NCBI RefSeq assembly: GCF_001865995.1
Contig: NZ_MLQQ01000026.1
Location: 62,001-126,000 of the forward strand
Length of the DNA stretch: 64,000 nt
Origin: Anaerobacillus arseniciselenatis
GTDB lineage: Bacteria; Bacillota; Bacilli; Bacillales; Anaerobacillaceae
Direction of reading: 5' to 3'
Positions within the stretch are counted from its first letter, which is position 1, and each line of letters begins with the position of its first letter. The position numbers and the translations under genes were made by a program. Below the pieces are notes generated by a model, which was given only the letters and a program-made list of their open reading frames with translations, ran no database searches and was not told the origin of the DNA. Of the stretch, positions 54,340 through 62,141 are shown piece after piece.

Positions 54340-57300
54340 ATGTTTGATTTATCACGTAGACAGTTTTTAAAGCTGTCAGGTGCAACTGCAGCTACTGTAG
54401 CTGTTGTTGAATTAGGCTTCAATCCAAACGAAGCAAAGGCTCAAGCAAACGAGTATAAAATTGCTCGTGCATCAACTACACCGACAATTTGTCCTTATTG
54501 TTCAGTTGGTTGTGGTATTTTAGTACACGTCAATGAGGAGAAAAATGACGTTTTGTACACCGAAGGGGATCCAGATCATCCGATCAACAAAGGATCATTA
54601 TGTAGTAAAGGTACGTCCATCCGTCAACTCTACACTTCAGATCGCCGTGTAGAAAAACCTTTATACCGTGCACCGGGAAGTAGTGAGTGGGTAGAAAAAG
54701 ATTGGGATTGGACATTAAATAAAATTGCCGAAAAGATTAAAAAGACACGTGATGAAAGTTTTGTAGAAAGAGAGAATGGGATTACTGTAAACCGCACAGA
54801 AGCGATCGCTTCTTTAGGTGGAGCGGCTCTTGAAAATGAAGAATGTTACTTAATTGCAAAATTTATGAGAGGGTTAGGCGCAACGTTTATTGAGCATCAG
54901 GCTCGTATATGACACAGCTCTACGGTTGCCGGTCTGGCACCTACAGTTGGTCGTGGCGCAATGACAAACCATTGGAATGATATTCAGCATACTGATTGTG
55001 CTTTAATTATTGGGGCAAACCCAGCTGAAAATCATCCGATTAGTATGAAGTTTGTTCAGAAAGCAAAAGAGAGAGGCGCAACTGTTATTTCAGCGGATCC
55101 TCGCTATACGAGAACGTCTACACAAGCGCATATTTATGCACCTTTCCGTTCGGGAACGGATATTCCTTTAATTGGCGGACTGATCCATTATGCAATTGAA
55201 AACGATTTAATTCATAAAGAGTATGTGGTCAATTATACAAATGCTTCCTTCTTAGTTAACGAAGATTATCAATTCAATGATGGTATTTTCTCAGGCTATG
55301 ATGAAAACAGTCGTAGTTATGATCAAAGTACTTGGACGTTCCAAACCGATGAGGATGGAAACATTTTAAAAGATGAAACGCTACAACACCCTCGATCTGT
55401 TTATCAATTAATGAAAGAGCACTATTCTCGTTATGATGTCGATACGGTTTGCTCAGTAACAGGTACACCGAAAGAAGATTTCTTAAAAATGGCTGAAGCC
55501 TTTTGTGCAACAGGTCAAGTAGGAAAATCAGGAACGATTATGTATGCGATGGGGACGACGCAACATACGGTTGGTTCGCAGAATGTTCGTGCTTATGGAT
55601 TAATCCAGTTGTTATTAGGAAACATTGGGGTTCCTGGTGGTGGTGTAAATGCCATGCGCGGAGAATGTAACGTACAGGGATCGACTGATATGGCTTTACT
55701 TTTCCATATATTACCAGGTTATCTACCTGCACCAACTGGAACTGAACGTCATAAGGATCTTGCTTCATATAACAAAAATGAAACTCCACATGGTGGCTGG
55801 TGGAATAACCGACCTAAGTATTTAGTGAGCTTACTAAAAGCATGGTACGGGGATGCGGCTACAAAAGAAAATGACTTTTTATATGACTATTTACCGAAAA
55901 ACTCTCGAAATAGCTCGCATATTTCATTGTTTGAGGCAATGTATGACGGTGACATTAAAGGAATGCTCGTATGGGGGCAGAATCCAATTGTCGGTGGACC
56001 AAACACGACAAAAGAGCAAAAAGCAATGGAAAACCTTGACTGGTTAGTGGCGATTGATCTTTGGGAAACCGAAACAGCTGCGTTCTGGAAGCAAAAAGCA
56101 GGAAGTAATCCAGAAAGTATTAATACGGAAGTATTCATGTTGCCAGCTTGTGGACCTTATGAAAAAGAAGGTGCAGTAACAAACTCAAGTCGTTGGAAGC
56201 AATTCCGTTGGAAGGCTCTTGAACCTAAAGGTGAAGCAAAGGCTGACGCATGGATTTGCCATAATTTAGCGAAACGTGTAAAGAAGCTTTATCAAGGTGA
56301 TAATTCAACGAAAGGTAACATCATTAATGCACTTAACTGGAGCTTTGGTGACGGAGATTACCCGAGTAACGACCTCATTAACCGTGAAATTAATGGTTAT
56401 GATTTAACAACTGGTAAAACGGTTCTCAACTTTACACAACTTCAAGATGACGGTACAACATCTTGTGGAAACTGGATTTATAGTGGTGTCTATCCTGATG
56501 CCGGACCAGATGAGGAGAAGAATAGAGCAAAAGATCGCGATAATAAGGATACTGGTATGGAAAACTATTTAAATTGGTCTTTTGCTTGGCCGCTAAACCG
56601 CCGTATTTTATATAATCGTGCGAGTGCAGATTTAAATGGTCAGCCATGGAGTGACGATAAAAAAGTGATTTGGTGGGATGGAGAAACTTGGGCTAACAGC
56701 TACGATGTACCAGACTTTGCGGCAGTAAAAGCACCAGGCACACCTGCAGAACCAGGAGCACCTGCACTAGCAGGGCATAGCGGAGATGATCCGTTTATCA
56801 TGAATGCTCATGGACATGGGGGCTTATTTGCTCCAATGAATGATGGCCCATTCCCAGAGCACTATGAGCCGTACGAAAGTCCTGTACCGAATGCGTTCTC
56901 AAGCGTTGACTTAAACCCAGCAGTCGTTATTTGGACAGGTGATTATAACGAAAAAGGTGATCGCTCTCAATTCCCAATTGTTGTAACGACTTATCGCTTA
57001 ACGGAACACTGGCAATCAGGTTCAATGACACGTAACCTTGAATGGCTTTCAGAATTACAAGGTCATATGTTCGTTGAACTGAGTGAAGAGTTAGCAGAAG
57101 AAAAAGGCATAAAAAATAAAGATAAAGTAGTTATTAGTTCGGCTCGTGGTGAAATCGAAGCGTATGCAATGGTAACAAAACGCTTTAAACCATACACAAT
57201 TCGCGGTGAAAAAGTTCACCATATCGGAATGCCGTGGCATTGGGGCTATATGGGAATTACAACAGGAGCAATTGCGAATACGTTAACACCACATATTGGG

Positions 57301-57363
57301 GATGCAAACACAATGATTCCAGAATATAAAGCATTCCTCGGTGATGTAAGGAGGGCTGACTAA
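54340..57363 (+). CDS. fdnG: Selenocysteine formate dehydrogenase-N catalytic subunit (UGA read through)
   Basis: One 1,007-residue protein if the in-frame TGA at 54910-54912 is read as selenocysteine (Sec191): HQARI-Sec-HSSTVAGLAP matches the E. coli FdnG context. N-terminus: twin-arginine signal SRRQFLKLSGATAA (about 1-35), so it is exported folded. Then [4Fe-4S] cysteines CPYCSVGCG...CSKG (about 57-95), molybdopterin domains, GGGVNAMRGECNVQGSTD, and a C-terminal cofactor domain ending LGDVRRAD. It oxidises formate outside the membrane. The beta subunit ATG overlaps its stop. Sec insertion needs selABCD, which are not in the window. Confidence 0.95.
54910..54950 (+). promoter_or_regulatory. 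Bacterial SECIS element for Sec191
   Basis: Right after the TGA: GGTTGCC (54924-54930), loop GGTCT, GGCACC (54936-54941). The loop and adjacent bases CGGTTGC and GGTCTG match the E. coli fdhF SECIS with an intact apical GGUCU, the SelB-binding signal. Confidence 0.92.
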
Positions 57364-58190
57364 TGACGACTAAATATGCAAAACTAGTTGATACGACACG
57401 TTGTAATGGTTGTCGCGCGTGTATGGTAGCGTGTAAAAACTGGAACGACCTTCCGGTGGATCCAGAAGAATTCAAGGGAAGTTATCAATCACATGATAAA
57501 TGTGGTGCAAATACTTGGAACATGCTGACGTTCACCGAACACGTAGCTGAAGGTAACCGTTTTGAATGGTTATTCCGTCATACAGCATGCTTTCATTGTA
57601 CTGATGCTGCTTGTGTTAAAGTATGTCCTGCAGATGCAATGCATTTTACTGAGTTTGGTACAGTTAATACAAACTACGATAAGTGTATTGGTTGTGGGTA
57701 TTGTGTTCAAAACTGTCCATTTGGAATTGTAGAGTTGGAAACTCACACTGATGAAAATGGAACTGAGTATGAGTTAGCACAAAAATGTGTGATGTGTGTT
57801 GACAGATTACGTGAAGGTGATCAACCAGCTTGTGTTGAAATTTGTCATATGGATGCTTTAATTTATGGTGAGAAAGCCGATATGGAGGCTTTAGCTGAAG
57901 AGCGTTTAGCTGAAATTAAAGAGCGTTTTCCGAATGCCAATATTTATAACCCTGTCGGTGTTGAAGGTACACAAACATTTTATTTACTTGCAGAGCCACC
58001 GAGCGTGTACGGATTACCAGAAAATCCACGAGTACCACTTTCGGCAACTGTTTGGAAAGATTATGCACAACCACTAGGAAAAGCAATGCTAGGTGTAACA
58101 ACGATGGCAGTTATTGGTGGTTATATTTCTAACAAACTATTTAATAAAGATGACCATGGTGCAGATGAGGGGGAAGAGAGTAATGAGTAG
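57363..58190 (+). CDS. fdnH: Formate dehydrogenase-N iron-sulfur (beta) subunit
   Basis: A 275-residue ferredoxin-type subunit with four [4Fe-4S] motifs: CNGCRACMVAC, CFHCTDAACVKVCP, CIGCGYCVQNCP and CVMCVDR...CVEIC. A C-terminal membrane helix (TMAVIGGYISNKLF, about 240-255) anchors it. It carries electrons from FdnG to FdnI. The ATG overlaps the fdnG stop and its end overlaps fdnI, so translation is coupled. Confidence 0.95.
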   Translation: MTTKYAKLVDTTRCNGCRACMVACKNWNDLPVDPEEFKGSYQSHDKCGANTWNMLTFTEHVAEGNRFEWLFRHTACFHCTDAACVKVCPADAMHFTEFGTVNTNYDKCIGCGYCVQNCPFGIVELETHTDENGTEYELAQKCVMCVDRLREGDQPACVEICHMDALIYGEKADMEALAEERLAEIKERFPNANIYNPVGVEGTQTFYLLAEPPSVYGLPENPRVPLSATVWKDYAQPLGKAMLGVTTMAVIGGYISNKLFNKDDHGADEGEESNE

Positions 58191-58878
58191 TCAACAACAA
58201 ACGGTGAAACGTTTTAGTAAGCCTGTAATCATCGTTCACTGGATTAATGCAGTTGCTTTCCTGGCTCTCTATATTACCGGCCTACCACTTTATACGGACT
58301 TCTTTAGCTGGATGTATGGAGTGTTCGGTGGACCAGAAAACTTACGATTATTACACCGTATATTTGCAGTTGTATTTATCTTACCAGTGTTCATTATCTT
58401 AATTACTGATCCAAAAAGCTTCTTTCATTGGATCAAGCAAGCTTTCACATGGAGAAAAAGTGATTTTCAATTTTTCGCGAAATTTCCGAAAGAGTTTTTC
58501 GGAGGCCATGTGAAAGATATGCCAAAACAAGATTTCTATAATGCTGGTGAAAAATTAAATTCTATTATGCAAATTGTTTGTGCTGTTATCTTAATTGGTT
58601 CAGGGATTGTAATCTGGATGCCACATTTATTCTCAACAGGAATAATACAATGGGCATATCCGCTTCATAATATTGGATTTGGTTTAGCAGCAGCTGTTGT
58701 TGTCGGTCACGTGTTCTTAAGTTGTGGTCACCCTAACTCGAAAATTTCCATGCAAGGAATGACAAAAGGTGATGTTCCAGTAGATTATGCGAAAGATCAT
58801 CACGGTAAATGGTATGATGAGTTAGTAGCAAAAGGTGAAATTAAAGAAGCTCCTAAAAAGAAAGACAAAGGTGCATAA
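58183..58878 (+). CDS. fdnI: Formate dehydrogenase cytochrome b556 (gamma) subunit
   Basis: A 231-residue membrane protein with four helices and histidines placed for two hemes: IVHWINAVAFLALYITG, RLLHRIFAVVFI, and PLHNIGFGLAAAVVVGHVFLSCGHP. It passes electrons from FdnH to menaquinone. ATG 58183 follows GAGGGGGAAGAG and overlaps the fdnH stop; the longer open frame from 58114 lies inside fdnH and is not used. Confidence 0.93.
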   Translation: MSSQQQTVKRFSKPVIIVHWINAVAFLALYITGLPLYTDFFSWMYGVFGGPENLRLLHRIFAVVFILPVFIILITDPKSFFHWIKQAFTWRKSDFQFFAKFPKEFFGGHVKDMPKQDFYNAGEKLNSIMQIVCAVILIGSGIVIWMPHLFSTGIIQWAYPLHNIGFGLAAAVVVGHVFLSCGHPNSKISMQGMTKGDVPVDYAKDHHGKWYDELVAKGEIKEAPKKKDKGA

Positions 58879-58916
58879 GAATATCTTCTTAAAGCACTCA
58901 TTATAGTGAAATTGCA

Positions 58917-58955
58917 AGGGAATGCTGTCCATTTCGGACAGCTATTCCTTTGTAT
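58917..58955 (+). terminator. Terminator after fdnI
   Basis: GGAATGCTGTCC pairs with GGACAGCTATTCC around ATTTC, followed by TTTGT. The rest of the gap to 59298 has GGCGCTTGCGCTTTTCTT at 59047, a common Bacillaceae intergenic ending, and TTTTGAGT/TTCAACATTC repeats just before fdhE. Confidence 0.8.
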
Positions 58956-59298
58956 TTATAAATAAATTTAGGAAAGTTGTCTAGCCAAGACACTCCACTG
59001 AATTTGCTACAGTGAAAGTTTTGCGACGAGTAATCGCAGGACCAAGGCGCTTGCGCTTTTCTTAAAATATGAATGTTTTTTGAACAAGCTATCGTATGTA
59101 TCAGTTTTTAGGCTAATCGTGTTTTTTCTCACATGTTTTTATTAGTTAGGTTGATATACTAGTGGTAGTCATAAAGATTGAATTTTGAGTTATGGATTGT
59201 GAAAGAATTTAGACTTACAAAGTTTATAATTCAACATTCAACATTCAAGATTTATATAAAATTCGCTTTTAGTTAAATTTAAAATTGAGGTGACATAA

Positions 59299-60099
59299 AT
59301 GAAATCATCCGTAATCTCCAAAGAATATTTAGCCTTACAGACAGATATTTCTAATTTACAAAAGGAATGGCAAAAGAAATTAGAAGCATCTACCATCATT
59401 GAAAAACAAACTTTAACCGAAAAACAAGTACCAGTAATTGCGCAAACAGAAGTGGTAATTAACTTAGAGCAATATAAAGAATGGGTTTTTGAGTTAGGAG
59501 ATCTTTTAGTAGAAAAAGACCCTAAACTTATAAATGATATTAAAACAATAAAAGAGAGTCTGAATGATGGCGTAGTAAAGCGTTGGGCTGACGAAGTATT
59601 AGCTTTTAATCAACTATTTTTTGCAAAATACGCTGAAGAGGCGAATGTAGCCCAGTGGCTACCGTACCTTATCGCAGAACATGCGATTCGACCATTTTTA
59701 CGTGTTGTATCTGAAGTATTTAAAGAAGATCTTTCAGCTTTGGAAACGAAAGGAAGTTGCCCTTGTTGCGGAGAGCCGATCCGCTTAGCAGTTCTTGAAG
59801 GGAAAGGATCAAAGATGATCGTTTGTCCACGCTGTGAAGCTAAATGGCAACAGAAACGTCTTCAATGTTCAAGTTGTGGTAACGAAGATCACAAAAAGTT
59901 AAGTTACTACACAGTTGAGGAAGACAAAAATTTACAAATCGAAGTTTGTGAAGAGTGTAATAGTTATATGAAAATCATCGATACTAGAAAGAAATATAAA
60001 AAACTAACACCTTTCTTATTAGACGTTAATAGTATTCATTTAGATATCATTGCTCAAGAAAAAGGCTTCGGCATACCGAAGGAAGAAGTTAGTAGTTAG
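59299..60099 (+). CDS. fdhE: Formate dehydrogenase accessory protein FdhE
   Basis: A 266-residue protein with an N-terminal helical half and a C-terminal zinc-type half: CPCCGEPIRLAVLEG, CPRCEAKWQQKRLQCSSCGNED and CEECNSYMKIID. FdhE acts in maturation of formate dehydrogenase. GAGGTGACAT precedes ATG 59299. A GTTTTGAGT-type spacer separates it from mobA. Confidence 0.88.
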   Translation: MKSSVISKEYLALQTDISNLQKEWQKKLEASTIIEKQTLTEKQVPVIAQTEVVINLEQYKEWVFELGDLLVEKDPKLINDIKTIKESLNDGVVKRWADEVLAFNQLFFAKYAEEANVAQWLPYLIAEHAIRPFLRVVSEVFKEDLSALETKGSCPCCGEPIRLAVLEGKGSKMIVCPRCEAKWQQKRLQCSSCGNEDHKKLSYYTVEEDKNLQIEVCEECNSYMKIIDTRKKYKKLTPFLLDVNSIHLDIIAQEKGFGIPKEEVSS

Positions 60100-60107
60100 T
60101 AGCTAGT

Positions 60108-60248
60108 TATGAGTTTTGAGTGAAGAGATATGAGTTAGTGAAAGCCTTGCTCCGTAGCTTTAATAATATCAAAGTTTGGGTAACTGATCTCTTACTTATA
60201 GTCTTCGAAGCATTTACCCACAAAAAACTCAAAACTCAAAACTCATCA
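60108..60248. repeat. GTTTTGAGT/ACTCAAAAC fold-back spacer (copy 2)
   Basis: GAGTTTTGAGTGAAGAG at the left and ACTCAAAACTCAAAACTCAT at the right form an imperfect inverted repeat with a CGAAGCAT core element, as in the cysH-sat spacer. Confidence 0.5.
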
Positions 60249-60266
60249 TTGAATAGGAGTGAAGCC

Positions 60267-60860
60267 ATGGACGCTGGTGTAATTATTTTGGCGGGTGGTA
60301 AGTCTAGTCGCATGGGACAAAATAAAGCTCTATTACCGATTAATGGCCTTGCTAATATTGAAAGAATTAAAAATCAGTTAGCTAGCACTTTTGAAAATAT
60401 CATCTTAGTGACTAATGATAAAGAGAAATATCGATTTTTAAACATTCCAACCGTCAGTGACAACTATCAAAATAAAGGTCCATTAGCGGGGATTGAAGCA
60501 GGGCTATCTGCCTCAAATAATGATGTAAATATCGTTGTTGCATGTGATATGCCTTTTGTTTCAGACGAGATAGCTCAATTTTTAGTTCAAGAAAGTGAAG
60601 GTTTTGACGCTGTTATTCCAGTCATTAACGGAAAGCAGCATCCGCTGTTTGCTGTATATAAAAAAACTGTATTATCGGAAGTAACAGAGTGTATACAGAG
60701 TGACCAATTGCGACTGAAACATTTACTACAACGAATGAAAGTAAATTATATTTCAGAAGAAAAACTATTAAACAAAGAAATTGATAATATTGAACAAGTT
60801 TTCTATAATATGAATCATCCTTCGGAATATGAAGAAGCAAAGAAGTTAGCTGAAAAATAG
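60267..60860 (+). CDS. mobA: Molybdenum cofactor guanylyltransferase
   Basis: A 197-residue nucleotidyltransferase: ILAGGKSSRMGQNKALLP at the N-terminus binds GTP, and ACDMPFV carries the metal-binding Asp. It adds GMP to Mo-molybdopterin to give the bis-MGD cofactor that FdnG needs. ATG 60267 follows AGGAGTG; the upstream in-frame extension is repeat sequence, not coding. Confidence 0.92.
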   Translation: MDAGVIILAGGKSSRMGQNKALLPINGLANIERIKNQLASTFENIILVTNDKEKYRFLNIPTVSDNYQNKGPLAGIEAGLSASNNDVNIVVACDMPFVSDEIAQFLVQESEGFDAVIPVINGKQHPLFAVYKKTVLSEVTECIQSDQLRLKHLLQRMKVNYISEEKLLNKEIDNIEQVFYNMNHPSEYEEAKKLAEK

Positions 60861-60895
60861 CATCTCTCAACAAAAAAGAGGGAGGGTGATCATTG

Positions 60896-62128
60896 ATGCA
60901 ATTTTTTAAAGTGAAAACGGTAGAAGAAACGTTTGCTCAAATTGAAGAGCTTGTCAAGGCGGTCAAGGAAACAGAGGTAATTCCGTTAGAAGAGGCGTTC
61001 CGTCGAGTTCTTGCGGAGGAGATTATTGCTACAGAGTCTATTCCGAGTTTTCCAAGATCAACCGTTGATGGCTATGCTGTCAAGGCGAAAGAAACGTTTG
61101 GATCTTCCGAGACGATGCCTGGATTTTTAAATGTCGCTGGTAGTGTCCAAATGGGGGAAGCTGCTACTGCTCCACTACAAAGTGGAGAGGCGATTTATGT
61201 CCCGACAGGTGGAATGATTCCACCGCAAAGTGATAGCGTTATCATGATTGAGCACTGTGAAGATTTGAATGGTTTATTGAATACGTACAAACAAGTGGCT
61301 CCAGGTGAAAACATTATTCAAATTGGTGAAGATGTACGCGTTGGTGAAGTGTTGATTGAAAATGGGACAAAGCTTCGCCCGCAAGAACTAGGTGCTATTG
61401 CAGCTATTGGTAAAACTCATGTTACTGTTTTTAAGCAATTGACGGTCGGTTATTTGTCAAGTGGTGATGAAATTGTTCCTTATACAACTGAATATTTAGA
61501 AATAGGCCAAGTTAGAGATGTAAACGCACTTACGATTACAAGCCTTGTGCAAGAGTGGGGCGCAAAGGCGGTTTACGCTGGAATTGTTACTGATGATTAT
61601 GATGAATATCAAAAGCGTGCAAAGGAATTATTTGAACAAGTTGATTGTCTTGTTTTATCAGGGGGAAGTTCAGTAGGGGCGAAAGATTTTACGACACAAG
61701 TGATTGAATCTCTTGGTGAGCCTGGTGTCTTTATTCATGGTGTGTCGATCAAGCCAGGAAAACCGACAATTTTATCAATGGCAAATGAGAAACCAGTGAT
61801 TGGGTTACCTGGCCATCCGGCTAGCGCAATGATAATATTCTCCTTATTTGGAGAGAAAATTGTTCAAAAATTAAGTGGTGAAGCTTCTCGTAACAAGTTA
61901 GATCGAGTGCAAGTTCGTTTAATGAAAAACATCCATTCTTCAATGGGGAGAACGGACTATGTTCGAGTGAAATTGCTAGAAAGAGACGGCGAGTGGTGGG
62001 CCGAACCTATTATCGGAAAGTCAGGCTTAATTTCCACACTTGTTCAAAGTGATGCAATGGTAGAAATTGAAGCTGAAAATGAAGGTGCAAGACAAGGTGA
62101 TCTTGTACCAGCGATTTTGTTACGTTAG
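60896..62128 (+). CDS. moeA: Molybdopterin molybdenumtransferase
   Basis: A 410-residue enzyme that inserts molybdate into adenylated molybdopterin. STVDGYAV, the MIEHCED segment, SGDEIVPY, LSGGSSVGAKDFT and GLPGHPASAMI are the MoeA signatures. GGGAGGGTG precedes ATG 60896 (TTG 60893 also in frame). Followed 13 bp later by a second MoeA-like gene. Confidence 0.94.
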   Translation: MQFFKVKTVEETFAQIEELVKAVKETEVIPLEEAFRRVLAEEIIATESIPSFPRSTVDGYAVKAKETFGSSETMPGFLNVAGSVQMGEAATAPLQSGEAIYVPTGGMIPPQSDSVIMIEHCEDLNGLLNTYKQVAPGENIIQIGEDVRVGEVLIENGTKLRPQELGAIAAIGKTHVTVFKQLTVGYLSSGDEIVPYTTEYLEIGQVRDVNALTITSLVQEWGAKAVYAGIVTDDYDEYQKRAKELFEQVDCLVLSGGSSVGAKDFTTQVIESLGEPGVFIHGVSIKPGKPTILSMANEKPVIGLPGHPASAMIIFSLFGEKIVQKLSGEASRNKLDRVQVRLMKNIHSSMGRTDYVRVKLLERDGEWWAEPIIGKSGLISTLVQSDAMVEIEAENEGARQGDLVPAILLR

Positions 62129-62141
62129 GAGGAGCCAATAC

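Noticed and set aside
54910-54912. fdnG as a pseudogene or two separate genes
   Set aside because: The stop is a UGA in the exact selenocysteine context of FdnG, followed by a SECIS hairpin; the frame is intact on both sides.
60120-60266. Upstream extension of mobA
   Set aside because: The extra residues come from a fold-back repeat; MobA begins at the glycine-rich loop shortly after ATG 60267.
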